Position numbers and translations under genes: made by a program
Notes under the pieces: generated by a model
Database searches by the model: none
What the model was told of the DNA's origin: nothing
The model's input: the letters and a program-made list of their open reading frames with translations, nothing else
NCBI RefSeq assembly: GCF_000275845.1
Contig: NW_006766980.1
Location: 1 to 53,780 of the forward strand
Reading direction: 5' to 3'
Length of the DNA: 53,780 nt
Origin: Dichomitus squalens LYAD-421 SS1
Lineage: Eukaryota > Basidiomycota > Agaricomycetes > Polyporales > Polyporaceae
Shown here: positions 20,226 through 32,365 of the stretch, piece after piece
Numbering within the stretch: position 1 is the stretch's first letter
Layout: the number at the start of each line of letters is the position of its first letter

Positions 20226-23200
20226 CACGATCTCTAGCAGGGCGCATCGGAGATGATGTGGTCAGGACGGAACAGCAGACGACGGAGAGAGTTGACTCAC
20301 CGTTTGCGGCAGTTAGGAGGTAGGAGAAGTGGCTTCCGAGGATGGCGGGCTCGTTGAATGGCGCGACGAGCACGAAGATGGTAAGATGGTGCGCGATGAC
20401 TCCCTTGCTGGGGGAGGGATGGGCCGCGACATGACTCCGAAGGAGACTTAAGTAGTTGCAGCGCTGAAGACGATCGTGAGTGATGCCTCGAGGTCCTGGT
20501 AATTGATTCATCGCGTTAAGATATGGGTGTCTGGGGACTCGTATATGCGAAGGCGCTTAGACGGATTGCACACAACTTCGAGTGCCGCTTCACTCCGCGG
20601 TCGGCGCGTGCGTTGGTGACAGGTGCCTATTGCCACTGCCGCAGCATGAGATGGGCGCAATCATTCTGTGCGCAGAACACGACCACGCGTCTCCCGTAAT
20701 CACTGTAGTACAAGCTAGGTAGGGCACCCTGCCACCACCGTCCTTCCGTGAGAAGTCGAGTACTCATACTGAATCGGTATCAGGGACCACGGGCGCCAGA
20801 TATGACAAAATTGAAAGTTCAATCAAGCCTGAGTGCAGGAGAGACCCTCCACGAAGGTTGATGTGAGCAGTACCTGTCAGAAAACGGCCCGATCCAGCAG
20901 GAGGGCAGACGTACTCATGTCAAAATGTGCGTCCGGGTACAAACTGTTGAGCATGTGCGGGAAACACGAAGTAGGTGTGGACCCTTTGTTCTTGTGTGCG
21001 GTGCGATCTCACTGGGCTAGCAGCATAGAGGTATGGAAGCTTGCGCCCCACCTCTGCGTCGGTCGAACGTCGGGGCCTGCGTGTGCGTGTGCAACGTCAG
21101 CCAAGCTAGGTTGGAGTGGGATTGCGGGTCATCAAAACTTATGACACGAGGAGCAAAGATTGCCACAGGTCTCCTGTGCGTGGAACTAACGATATACACT
21201 GCGCCGGCATGAAGGAAAAGTCTGTCTATTACGGGGTGAAAAGGCAGGTTTTCCCTTCGCGCCCGTTCCGGTCGCCAGCCAGACGCGCATCCCTGGTTGA
21301 ATCGTGCTGTCAAGCCGTAGAGGGCGGATTAGGTTCAAATACAGCCCGTACGATGGCTGTCACAAGACGGGAAGCAGATGATGCAATACGGTCTGGCTGA
21401 GGAGCGGCATAAGGGCGCAGGGCTACTGTCCCAACAGTCAAATGCGACAAAGTGCAGATGGAAACATAGAATGGGAAGTCTCGAACCAGCATATGCGGGG
21501 CATTTGGTCAGAAACGTACCCTTCGATTGGAATGATCAGTCCCCATTTGGAAACAAACACTCAGGAATGCGAGAAAACTCCGCCGATCGGGCGGTATTGG
21601 GCTCCCATTTGAATTGCAGTAATCGGGGACACAACTTGGCGAGGCAAACCAGCATTTTTCGTCTTCATATTGTTCGATGGGCCACGGGGAAATGAGAAGC
21701 TCGCGCGACTTCGATGGGGTTCTGTCTGGCGCTTGAAGGTCTGTAGATATTGTGATCGCGCCTCCCACGGAGAGTCAGGTCCAGCACGCACCGTGGTCTA
21801 AAGATTCTTTGGGAACATAGCGCTGAGAGCTGAACAGCCCTGTAGAATCAGCACTCGTGATGAGTACACTCGCGCGTGATACATGGGTAAGGCCAAATCC
21901 ACTGATCTGGCGCCAGTATCGGCCACGTTCGTCCTAAAAGCGCTTGCTAGTATGTCAACATCTGTGGTGGCGGTCCTTGTCGCCGCTATGGGTATAGGCT
22001 AGGAAGCACAAGACGTGTCAACGGGGGCACCCGTGCGGGACGGCTGTCGTGCCCGGCCTGTTCGGATACAGAGGACGTCTTCGGAGAGTCGTATGCCAAC
22101 TTGGACTTGAAGGACCCTCAAAACTTGAAATCGCTTCCAGCAGCCGGTCCATTAGGATAGAGCTTGTTGTTCAAGCAGCAAAAGCAGGCAGTTTCGATCC
22201 AACGGCAGCTAGCGCTGCTAGCCGCCAGGTGGCGATTGTATGCGTCACGCAGCCAAGGCCGACGGGCGCTTATCTACACATTGACCCGACGGGCGGCTAG
22301 TGCTTTTGATCGCCGCGGCGAGGCTGTGTTTCCCTTGCTTTCGGTCCTACACCAACATACATACCCAAAACGGCGCCTCAGTGAAGGGTGGTTTAATGTG
22401 GTATCCAAGAACACCGTAAGTTGTGTCTTCTATATTGACTTCAGTCGGCAGAAAATGAGGCGTTGGTGGCTGATAGCCTCCTAGCATCTGTTCATCGCAG
22501 CGATATCTGGAACTGGTGGGTGTGGCACAAAACCTCCTAGGTTTCAAGAAATGCAGTTGTCCCCAAACCCTAGGCAGCTCTTGCAGTCTAGGTAAAATCA
22601 GTACACCCGACACACATGACAGATATTCACACCTCCCTTGCTGTACTACTGCGCAGAATCGCCTCCAGGCTACGCCAACCCTGCATCCGTGAGCCGCCGG
22701 CTTTTGCGGTCGTAACGAGTGAAGCGCGTGTCATCCCGAGCCACGTTGTTACCAAATCCATCTCATTAGCCAGACTCTCTAGGCATCCATTTGCATATGG
22801 TACCCGTCAGTAGTACCCCGGAACCTTCATTTGCTTCGTGATGTCAAGACACCACCGCCTCTCAGACGAGAAAACTCCCCCTGCGTTTCATCTTCTAACG
22901 CTCGAGTAGACGCCCCGAGATCGCCATCGTTGTAATGTATACTTCGTCCGTCGCGCTCCCAAGGGTCCGCTCGGCGATTTATGGCAGGAAATGACCATTG
23001 TACGTCCCGTCCTGAGTATACACTGACTGTGACAAAGTTGCAGCGCGACGCGGTAACTACACGAGCACGCCCTTCTGCCTGTGCCGCTGGCCTCATTTCG
23101 CAGTCTATTTGGCCCTTGGTTTCCCGTTGAACGCAAAGACCCTTGCGTTTCCCATACTGCAGTGCAAGCGTACCTCTCTGATAGTGTCCGCGGATAACAT

Positions 23201-24622
23201 GAAGAGGGTGAGGAAGGTGGGGCAGTGCTCACGTAAGCGTTTGACCTGAGCGTCACAATGGAAAGTCGGCAAGTTCAGTGATCCTTTTCCTATCGCTCGC
23301 AGATCTTCTCAACGGGGCTCAAAAGGCTTCCACAAGCTGTGTGCCGTTCCGAAACGAAACTGCGCCTCCCACATATCCTAACGGCTGCAAATATAAGCGC
23401 GAGACCACTGATCTCCTTCAATCTTCAGCGCGAGCATGCTGGCCCACTACATCCCTAGTCTCTTGTACTGGGCGGGCCGCTCCATGCCCTCACGGGAGAA
23501 CTGTTGCTGCATTCGAATGCATGCTTGGGATACCTTCCCGGATGCATGTAACCTAAGAAAGTCTAGGGGTCTCCGATCTTGAACTCCATCGGCCTCCGAG
23601 TCCTGGGGCCCACATCCCAAATATCTCCTCGTTCCATGTTCACGTGTCAACGCCGCTCTCGAGGATCTGCGCTGGGCGGTTTGCAGCCACCGCACCGGCA
23701 AGTCCCAAGAGGTCTACCGAGTAGGCAACTGTGTAGTCTGTTTTGGTCGCCACATACGATCGGACGCTCAGCTGCTGGCCTTGACTCGCACAAACCTAGT
23801 TCGTAGCACGGCCGAAGGTCCGAGGCGGAAGTGCCTCATCCCTTGGCATCCTCTTAGCCCAGCTAAGCTAGTAACCGTCGTCAAGGTGTCTGCATATTCG
23901 TCCTCACACATCGGACGAGCACGTTCGGACGCTCCACCCCGACGGGCGTCCTAGGCTTACTGAACTGCGCGTGCCTTGGTCTATTGTGCGCAAGCCTCAA
24001 GGCCCGAGGCGAGAGAGAAGGAAGACGTCTGACTTTAACGGGCCTGCGGTAGATCTCCGATTCGGATGACGAGAGGGGACGCGGGATCATGCCTGAGCGG
24101 CTCGGACCTACGTAGTATCGTTATCGCCGCGTTTAGCACGCAGCTAGGGGAACGTTAATGCATGGACTATTAGGGCTCGAGCTTCGAAAGCGACAGGAAG
24201 GGATTTCGGCGCTACCAGGGACACTGTGATAACCTTGCGCGCGCGCAATTTTATTTGACATCTGCCACGCCAGCCCCAGGGGCAGATTGTGGGCAGATTA
24301 CGCACTCTCTGCGGCCAGTCGACTACGACGTAACGTGTCATGAGAGGTGTGTCGCGTGTTACATTGGATGTTGACCGATACGCGACGTACAGCAAGGACA
24401 GGCATGTACATTGGTTGCACAACAGATGTTCAGCAGTTACTCGATAGCAAAAGAGGAGGTGGCAGGAAAGCAAAGCAATAACGACAGCGTGCGATAGTAA
24501 ATGTTGACATTGCCCAATCAGGCTGATCCGAATGCGAGACATGAACGAAGGATAAGGGAAATCGTGCGCCTGCACGACGACCCCACGGCGGATGATGCAA
24601 AGACGACTAGAACGATGATGAT
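20226..24622. other. gene-poor stretch, nothing recognised
   Basis: About 4.4 kb without a supported gene. Open frames are short and lack domains; none could be joined across plausible introns. The right edge is the 3' flank of the second small membrane-protein gene. No repeat family or mobile-element protein was recognised by eye. Confidence 0.45.
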
Positions 24623-25328
24623 CTAGGAGCGGCGGTAGTACCGGGTGAGACTTGCGGTCGGGCCACGGGATGCGATGTACGCAGGAGGCGGCGACGAGGG
24701 GGAGGCGGTGGTAGGCACAGTGGTGGAGGGGGCAGCAAGGGGGGCCGAAGTGCGGACGTCGAGCTCGGTGAATGCCGACGAAGATGAACCGGGCCGGGGA
24801 AGCCATGACGTCGGGCGTACGCGAGGCATGGCGGTAGGCGACTGCGCAGCGTACGGGGGAGGTGGTGGCGGGAGCGACGAGAGCGAGGCGCGTGGAGAAG
24901 CCGGAGTGGCCTTGTTGGACATCCTCAAGCACTCCGGGCACTTGTCGTAGACGGACGCAACGGGGTAGGCGACCTTGCTGCGCGCGGCAGGCGGGTAGAC
25001 ACGACGGTGGTGGCAATCGTGGAAGTGGGTGGGGAGGGATGTGTTCGAGCCGGACGCGGAGGAAGCACAGCAGGCCTTGCGCGCGACGAGGCGGAAGCCT
25101 ATAACAAGGAAGAAGAAGAGGACTGGCGATCGCGAGAAGATACGATCGGAAGCAGCAGATGAGCTCGCGCACGGGATAGTGCGAGAAGCAACGGTACGTA
25201 CGCAGTGACCCCACCAGGGTGACCGTCAGCTTGGGCGAGAGATGCCCCCGGTTCCCCTCAGATAAGCTTGGTGTAGGCGTGGACGACGACGTCGGCATGG
25301 CTGCAACGGCAACAGGGGGCGATGGCAT
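24623..25328 (-). CDS. small single-pass membrane protein, unknown function (TM gene 2)
   Basis: Two exons, 25328-25202 and 25122-24623, encode 208 residues. Exon 1 gives a Pro/Ser-rich N-terminus and the start of a helix (HLSPKLTVTLVGSL). After a 79-nt intron in phase 1 the helix continues LLFFFLVIGFRLVARKACC, so the membrane segment again spans the splice. The tail carries CHHRR and CPEC motifs (YDKCPECLRMS), then a long Pro/Ser/Ala-rich region ending in LTRYYRRS. Unspliced, the first exon reads into a 394-codon frame ending at 24144; that frame has no domain and the splice signals (GTACGTAC donor, GCCAG acceptor) are good, so the spliced model is preferred. A second in-frame ATG at 25298 could be used. 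No family recognised; the architecture resembles TM gene 1. Confidence 0.68.
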
Positions 25329-26810
25329 AAGGAAACGCGACGAGGATCACCAAGGAAGTACCCACTCAAACGGACGATGTATGGGCAGGCTGAAGATAGA
25401 CGAGGGTTATGCGCGTGATAGGTAACTCGCGCCGTCGTCAACGGTCAACAGGGATCGAGTCTTTGAGGGGAAGTGGAGGAAGAGAGTACTTTGCAGGCGA
25501 CGCTTAAATGCCTCCTAGTGTACCCGCATCCAAAAGTGATGCTGTGCGTCGGCGCTCCAGTCACGCGCGCAGCACAGAAGTGTCGCCGATTCCGGGTACA
25601 GGTGACCAAGAAAACCTCTCGCTGCACGTCAAGAGCACGCACAGTACCCAACTCGTTCTCCAGTGCTTTAATTTATGCAAGCTACATGTCAAGGATGCGA
25701 CATGAGGCCACCATGATTAGAGATGCAGCAGCCCAGATATCACAAGAAAGGGACGACAGAGTGAAGGCCGTAGCCACCTAGAGGAAAGGCGGCTATGCTC
25801 GATATCATCCTTGGACGTGTCCAAGAGTCCGAGAGTCAGAAGACAAGCAGAAGTCATATCTATCAAGCTGGAGGACATAGAACCGGCGGCGAGAAGATCC
25901 ATAACAGTGGGATGAGCTGCGGCATCGGTGAGATCCAGATCGCCCGAGGACGCGGCTTGGGTCGAACCCCGGATTCGTGCTCCTGTCGTAAGCATTGAAT
26001 GCGCATACTGGAACAAGGGTGTCTACCAAGACCAGCGTGGCCGGGGAGCCGTCCGCCAGGCATGGCAAGGCGTGGAACGATCGCCGTGGAAATGTTCCTA
26101 ACCTCCGACGCAAGTCGGACGCTTGGTGTGGTCCGTTTCGCGCCGTCTGCGGGGCTTTCATCGGGGCTATGTGATGTCCGTTATTGTGCGAATGTCATGA
26201 GTCCAGCATACGCATAAGATGTGGTGGTCTCAGGGACCAGAAAGACAGACGTACAGATGCTGTCGCATTCGAACAATTCGGGCCCAAAGAGGCTATGCAT
26301 CGCGACTAATATGCGCTTCCTGGGAGCGCAAGGTATGACAATTTCTAGATTCGCCACACAAGTAGAACGACCCAGCAGGAAGAAAAGCAGAAGTCCAAAT
26401 AACTGGATTGCAACTGAATTGCCAAGGGGCGGCGGCGACCCGCGGAATGCGAAGTCTCCAAATACGTTTGGTGTACCAAGGCCAATCCATCGCGACCCTT
26501 TTCAGCGCCGTGAGCCGCTAACTCGCAAGAAGGTGGCTCAAATCGAGCCCAAGCTCGAAGGACCGTGAGTACTAGTAGTGGCAGAAGGTGATGAAGGACG
26601 CCAGAGAACGTCGGCCCCACCTTGTGCCCGTATCCTGCGCCGGGCCCGTGCGGGCGGCGGCGGAGGTCCAATTAGTTCGCTCACCGACCGGCAAGAGCCG
26701 CTTCGGGCAGCTTGGCGGTCGCCGTTCGGGGGCCCAACGTAAACGTCCACGTCCTCAGCGACTTTGCTGTTCCTCACTCAGTCCAACTCCTGTCTCCGAC
26801 CACGTTCACC
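25329..26810. other. intergenic, no gene recognised
   Basis: A 99-codon minus-strand frame at 26016-25717 has protein-like composition (AAAHPTVMDLLAAGSM) but no start context, splice partners or family. It is not called. The right end holds the promoter of the V-ATPase gene, with CT-rich DNA just before its ATG. Confidence 0.4.
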
Positions 26811-27849
26811 ATGTCTGAACTGTGCCCCGTCTACGCGCCCTTCTTTGGTGCCATGGTACGCAGCCAGAGCATCTGCCGTTGTTCTGAGTTGGGCTCATGA
26901 CGAACGGTGTTTGTAGGGCTGTACCAGCGCAATTGTCTTCACCTGTGAGTTGATCTTGCGTCATTGCCTGTCCGAACGATCCAGCTGACCACGATCTCAG
27001 GCATTGGTGCTAGGTGAGGTGGACGTGCTACGACTATGGAGAGTGTGTTTAGTATTGACCATTATTTGTGCATGTCAGTTATGGTACCGCGAAGTCAGGA
27101 GTTGGCATTTCAGCCATGTCCGTCCTCCGGCCTGACCTCATGATGAAGTGTGTCATCCCGGTCATCATGGCTGGTATCATCGCCGTGAGTGCTCTCGACG
27201 CTGTCGACCGGCCTTGCCTGTAATGGCGCTCATAAGCGGTCGCGCAGATCTACGGTCTCGTCGTGTCTGTGCTCATTTCCGGTAACTGTAAGTAACCTCG
27301 AACACAGCTTTGGGAAACCATGGAAACGCTGAACGGTGCGCGTTACAGTGTCAATGGAGATGACCCTGTTCCAGGGTTTCGTCCAGCTCGGTGCCGGTCT
27401 GTCCGTCGGCCTCGCGGGTCTTGCTGCTGGTTTCGCTATCGGTATTGTCGGTGATGCTGGTGTCCGCGGTACGGCGCAGCAGCCCAGGCTCTTCGTCGGC
27501 ATGGTGAGTGCTGTTATGTGGCTTCGTCAGGGGTGTTCGGTCGAGGGCGGCGCGGGGGCTAGCGGGCGCGGCAGAAAACGTTATACGTAGCATTGGCGAA
27601 GCTCATCGCGGCGTGTCTCGCTGGTCTCCACGCCGTCTAGATTGGCGTTATAGCCATATTGAGCTTGCGTATAGACTGACGGGTTATGCAGATCCTCATT
27701 CTCATTTTCGCCGAAGTCTTGGGCCTGTACGGTCTCATTGTTGCCCTCATCATGAACTCGCGTGCGGGTGACGTCACCGGTGTGGTACGTACTCTCGGTC
27801 CTGTCGATCTCGGGAACTCTTCTCACACGTCGCATAGTGCTCTGCATGA
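26811..27849 (+). CDS. VMA3: V-type H+-ATPase proteolipid subunit c
   Basis: Eight exons: 26811-26855, 26917-26944, 27001-27013, 27079-27184, 27248-27287, 27349-27503, 27692-27784, 27838-27849, giving 163 residues (yeast Vma3 has 160). The protein forms the rotor c-ring of the vacuolar Vo sector. Four transmembrane helices are visible. Typical blocks are [39 protein letters not shown] and [18 protein letters not shown]. The proton-binding carboxylate is E137 in [17 protein letters not shown], the same number as in yeast. The third exon is 13 nt and the last coding exon only 12 nt (CSA and stop). The intron 27504-27691 is 188 nt, about three times its neighbours. The symbol is used by orthology; the subunit c' paralogue Vma11 is less likely given the N-terminus. 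Confidence 0.96.
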
Positions 27850-28249
27850 ATGACACGATACTCTCCGCCCTCCCGAGGATGTAGCGATGGAAAGAGGCAC
27901 GATGAGCTTTCTCCTACTCATGGACAATATCCAGCGCTGTCCACACACTCTCTCAGCAATGCCAGTTGCTTTCCCAGTTCTACGTTCATGTGCTGTACGG
28001 TACATATAATACCATATCTCGTTCCGGCCAGTCTGCGTGGAGAATACTCCTGCATTTGCCTGTGAAATGTGTGGAACGGCACACTGCCCGGCCGTTCCAA
28101 GAATGTCGCAACTGACGTGGCTATGAGCGCCTATTTAACCGATAAGATAACTTGGGAGCAATTCATATAGACAATGACCCGCTCATCGCCGCACACACTG
28201 CTCACCGACTACGACGTGGCGGCCGTCGGCGAAGACAGCGAGAAGGGCC
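27850..28249. other. intergenic with an overlapping upstream ORF before the SUN gene
   Basis: The 400 bp hold the 3' flank of the V-ATPase gene and the leader of the SUN-domain gene. An upstream ATG at 28174 opens a 50-codon frame ending at 28326, so it overlaps the main start at 28250 in a different frame. If transcripts begin upstream of 28174 it could damp translation. No other gene is seen. Confidence 0.4.
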
Positions 28250-31157
28250 ATGTTCTCGTTGCTTCCGACGTCCCTGCTTGCACTCCTCTACGCCGCTCCA
28301 GCTTTCGCGGCGCCGCAGACTCCTAATGACGCCTTCCACGCTCTAGCTGTTCACGCGCCCAAGCCGCCTGAAGAGCCGGTATGCTGTCTCAGACCCTTGC
28401 CGCCCCTCGAGCCTCCAGCCGAAGAGGACACCTTGCTCTCATTTGAGGATTGGAAAGCGAAGCAGCTAGGGGAACAGGTCCATCCGCCCCCTGTGCACAG
28501 GCCTCCAGAAAATCTCTCCGACTCCACGGCTGTCGTCCCTCCAGACTCGTCGCATCCCTCCTCCACGCAGACGCAGCAGCCCGTGCAGGTCGACGTGCAG
28601 GAGCATGGTTCACCCCAGGAACGTGTCGCGCCGCAGATGCGCATCCCCCTCACGGACCGGTTCAACTACGCCTCGCTGGACTGCTCCGCGCGCGTGCACG
28701 CCGCGCACAAGTCCTCAAAGTCCGCGTCGTCCATCCTGTCGTCGAAGAAGGACAGGTATATGCTCAGCCCCTGCGAGGAGAAGAGGCAGTTCGTGATCGT
28801 GGAGCTGTGCGACGACATCCGGATCGACACCGTGCAGCTCGCGAACTACGAGTTCTTCAGCGGGGTGTTCAAGGACTTCTCGGTGAGCGTCGCGAAGCAG
28901 TACACGACCGACCCGAAAGAGTGGGTGCCGGCGGGGACGTACCGCGCGAAGAACGTGCGAGGCGTGCAGGTGAGTGTATTCGCCAGATCGTAATGAAGAA
29001 TTGAGCTGAAATGTGCCGAAGTCTTTCCACCCTCCTGCTACGCTGCGCGACTTTTACCGCGTAATCCGGATCGACTTCCACTCGCACTATGGGAGCGAGT
29101 ACTACTGCCCGCTCTCCCTCCTGCGAGTGTACGGTCTGACCCAGCTTGAGGAGTGGCAGTGGGAGACGTGGGAGGCGGAGAGCCGCGCGAAGCGGTCAGT
29201 GGAAGAGGCGAGTCCTCTTGTCGAGGTCGTCGCGGAGCCTCCCAAGCCTGTACACGTCCCGCTTCCCGAGTCCGCTGCCGAGAACGTCAGTCACGTTGCG
29301 CCGCCCTCCGACGCCGCTGCCGGTGAAAGAACGGCGGTCACCGTATCGCCGGCTGGACACATACCTGTTACCGCGAACATCCCCAGCTCTCTCCAGCACA
29401 TCCTCACTAAACCATCTTTCGCTACGGACGTTATCTCACCGCAACAAGCAGACGCTTCATCGTCTCCAAATACAGAGCACCAAGACGTTTCCCATGAATC
29501 ATCACGACTCAGCTCCGACCCCGTGTACCATACGCCTGTATCATTATCCTCAACATCGACTTCGACGCACGCTCACTCAACGGCTTCTGACAACCACTCA
29601 TCGGCAACAACATCCATATTCATTGACCTCACGGACTCGGGCTCGGCCTCGCATTCTACCTCATCCTCTTCTTCCTCATCATCCGCATCTTCTCGGTCAT
29701 CTGTCGTAACGACAGACGGGTCTTCTTCCCTTGCTACGCTGTCTCCGTCTTATATTCCTCCTCCTGCTCCTGTTTCGACGGGAGGAGAGTCTATCTACCG
29801 GACTATCATGAACCGGCTCACTGCGCTGGAAGCGAAAACTACGCTCTATACGCGATACGTTGAGGAGCAGACCACTGGGATGCGGGATGTCCTGAGGCGG
29901 CTGACCGAGGATCTCGGCCGTCTAGAGGGCATTGTGAGTTGTCGCTCATGTGCTTGATCATCATCGTTCCTAACAACAACATAAGGGCAAAGCGCAAGCT
30001 CAATTGTATCAGCGTTCTGTCGTCGAGCTCGAGAAGCAGACCCGGCGGCTAGAAGACGAGCAGCGCGAGCTTGTCCACCGAGTCAACTACCTGACCGACG
30101 AGGTAAGACACCCTCCTTCGGTCATCCCGGCTATGCGGCCTGCTGACTTGTCCTCAGGTCATTCTGGAGAAACGCCTCGGTATCGCACAGTTGTGCCTTC
30201 TCTTGATAGTCCTTATCTTCATGGCTCTTACCCGGGGTTCGAGAGGCGAGTACGCCCCCCCTCCTGGGACCCGTGCGTCTGTGCGCGACTGGGGCCGAAG
30301 AACCCTCAGCTTCAGCGGAGATCTGGTCAATCGATTGCGCGCACGGAGCTCGACGCCTCCGCGACCAGTGTCAGGGTCCAATCAGAAGCCTGGAGGTATG
30401 ATGCGAGATACCAGATACCCTCCATAAACCTACAACGACTCACGCTCGGCTGATGCCCACAGAGAACGAGATCGCCTTCCCAAGTATACGCCTAGGAGAC
30501 GAACAGTCACGCCCTCGGCGGTCTCACGCGGCAGGGTCCAGTCGGAAGGGCAGCAGCGTACGCCCACATACGCCCACCGCCCTCCGGACTCCCACCAACC
30601 GCCACTTTGCTCACCACCGTGTGCCCGCCTCTCCTGGGTTTCTTAGCGGGGTCCGCCCGGGAATTCAGCGCTCGAACTCGGGCAGCATGACGCATGGCTT
30701 TGGAGGCGTTGGGCCGGTGCCGAAGTCGGCGAAACGGTGGGCGAGGAGCGCGCACTTGCACGAAGTCAAGACGGCTTCGGCTTCGCCGAGAGGGCAGGCG
30801 GCGGATGGGGAGGCTACGCCAATTCCATCGACGGATGCCACTCCAGGCGCAGATGCGGAAGGCTCTGATGTGAACGTACTGCTCGCCCCACCTCTTATTG
30901 AGAGGTCGGAGACGGTGAGGAAGGGCAAGGGCAAGGCTCCGATGGTCAGGCATCCGTCTCCGCTGCGTCCTCTCATTGTCAATCTGTCCTCGCCGTTACT
31001 ACGGCCGGCCGCGCTGAGCGGCGAAGGGAGCGAAGGCGAGGGGTGGGTGGACACGGACGTGAGCGGATCGGAGTGCGACGTCGTGCTCGATGCTGGCCCG
31101 GACTCGGCGGCACTGCGGGAGCGGACGTTTGTACGTGCGACGAATAGCTCGCTCTAG
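28250..31157 (+). CDS. SUN-domain ER/nuclear-envelope membrane protein (Slp1/SUCO-like)
   Basis: Five exons: 28250-28969, 29022-29933, 29986-30102, 30158-30395, 30463-31157, giving 893 residues. A signal peptide (about residues 1-20, ending PAFA) is followed by LLSFEDWKAKQL, a motif seen in Slp1/Opt-type proteins, and a SUN-like domain at about 136-290: RFNYASLDC, the KDRYMLSPCEEKRQFVIVEL region, then IDTVQLANYEFFSGVFKDF and SHYGSEYYCPLSLLRVYG. A Ser/Thr-rich linker, a coiled coil (LEKQTRRLEDEQREL) and a transmembrane helix at about 590-608 (LCLLLIVLIFMALT) follow. Yeast Slp1 works with Emp65 to protect ER membrane-protein folding. A similar ER role is inferred. The last 230 residues are basic, then acidic and low-complexity; their frame is open throughout but less certain. 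The gene ends about 220 bp before the left inverted-repeat arm. Confidence 0.9.
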
Positions 31158-31480
31158 CACACATCATGCATGGAGATTTCAAGTACAAAGGAGGCGGGCA
31201 TTGCGTTCGTGTGTGTCTGTTGCGCGACCTGTGGTTTGCTGTCATCTTGTCTGTTTCGTGTATATGGTTCAATTTGGTTCTCTTTGGAAGGAAGGCGACA
31301 CCTTGGCGGGAACAAGGCACGCCAGCCTCAGCTTAATGCAACCGGCTTTCACGCGCCTTTCCGCGGCGTGGTGCCCACATGACCCTTACTGACCTTCACA
31401 AGTACTGTCACTCAGTCAGCCTCCGGACTTCGCGCTACCACCTTCCAGTGCACGCAGTGACTGAGCGAACACAGCACTCG

Positions 31481-31960
31481 ATGCCGCGCGTTCCATACGT
31501 ACCCGAAGACACTCCGGGACCCATCGCGGACGAGATCCGTGTTAGGCGGGGTGGAAGGGGTCTTTCTCCTTTGGATACCATGCTTCTTAATGCGCCACCT
31601 ATCGCGGAGGGATGGTCGAAGCTGCTTGGGGCGATTCGGACAAAGAGTACGCTGGAGGACGACCTCAGGGAGATCATAGTAAGTGGGGAATACCGGTCCT
31701 CCTCCAGCGCAGCCGACTTACTCACAAGCGCGGGCATATGTAGATCCTGCGAGTCGCCGCTCGGAACAAGGCGTCGTTCGAATGGGTCCAGCACGAGCCG
31801 GTTGCTCGGGCGGCTGGCCTGACCACTGAACAGCTCGCTCGTGTCGGTGCTGTCACTGCGAGTATCAGCGGGGAGGGGGAGGGCCAGCTATCTTCCATCC
31901 AAGCTGCAGCGCTGCAATTGGCTGATAGCATGACGGTCAACGTGCATTTTCAGGATGCCG
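31481..31960 (+). CDS. AhpD/CMD-like protein 1, copy A (partial, cut by assembly gap)
   Basis: Exon 1 at 31481-31678 and the first 217 bp of exon 2 from 31744 are present; the frame then runs into Ns at 31961. The sequence is base-for-base the same as the start of copy B (32366 onwards) as far as both can be read, including the intron. Its 5' flank differs from the right-arm copy, so this is probably the true upstream end of a single gene whose remainder lies at 32366-33021 beyond a false gap. It is listed separately only because the assembly shows it so. Confidence 0.5.
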
Positions 31961-32363
31961 NNNNNNNNNNNNNNNNNNNNNNNNNNNNNNNNNNNNNNNN
32001 NNNNNNNNNNNNNNNNNNNNNNNNNNNNNNNNNNNNNNNNNNNNNNNNNNNNNNNNNNNNNNNNNNNNNNNNNNNNNNNNNNNNNNNNNNNNNNNNNNNN
32101 NNNNNNNNNNNNNNNNNNNNNNNNNNNNNNNNNNNNNNNNNNNNNNNNNNNNNNNNNNNNNNNNNNNNNNNNNNNNNNNNNNNNNNNNNNNNNNNNNNNN
32201 NNNNNNNNNNNNNNNNNNNNNNNNNNNNNNNNNNNNNNNNNNNNNNNNNNNNNNNNNNNNNNNNNNNNNNNNNNNNNNNNNNNNNNNNNNNNNNNNNNNN
32301 NNNNNNNNNNNNNNNNNNNNNNNNNNNNNNNNNNNNNNNNNNNNNNNNNNNNNNNNNNNNNNN
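31961..32363. other. assembly gap (403 N)
   Basis: A run of Ns interrupts exon 2 of the first CMD-like gene copy. The sequence just right of it restarts at the base before the start codon of the same gene (CGATGCCGCGCG equals 31479 onward), so the same stretch flanks the gap on both sides. Confidence 0.99.
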
Positions 32364-32365
32364 CG

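Noticed and set aside
19709..20256. overlapping 100-150-codon frames on both strands around the first small membrane-protein gene
   Set aside because: They are shadows of the GC-rich coding exon and of the purine-rich intron; only the spliced minus-strand frame makes a membrane protein.
24144..25121. 394-codon minus-strand frame as a single unspliced protein
   Set aside because: It is exon 1 of the small membrane-protein gene read through its intron. Past the donor the sequence lacks any domain, while the spliced frame gives a transmembrane helix and a sensible tail.
31481..31960. copy A as an independent third left-arm AhpD-like gene
   Set aside because: Identical to copy B across the gap and absent from the right arm; an unmerged contig overlap is simpler. 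Kept as a partial feature only because the assembly shows it.
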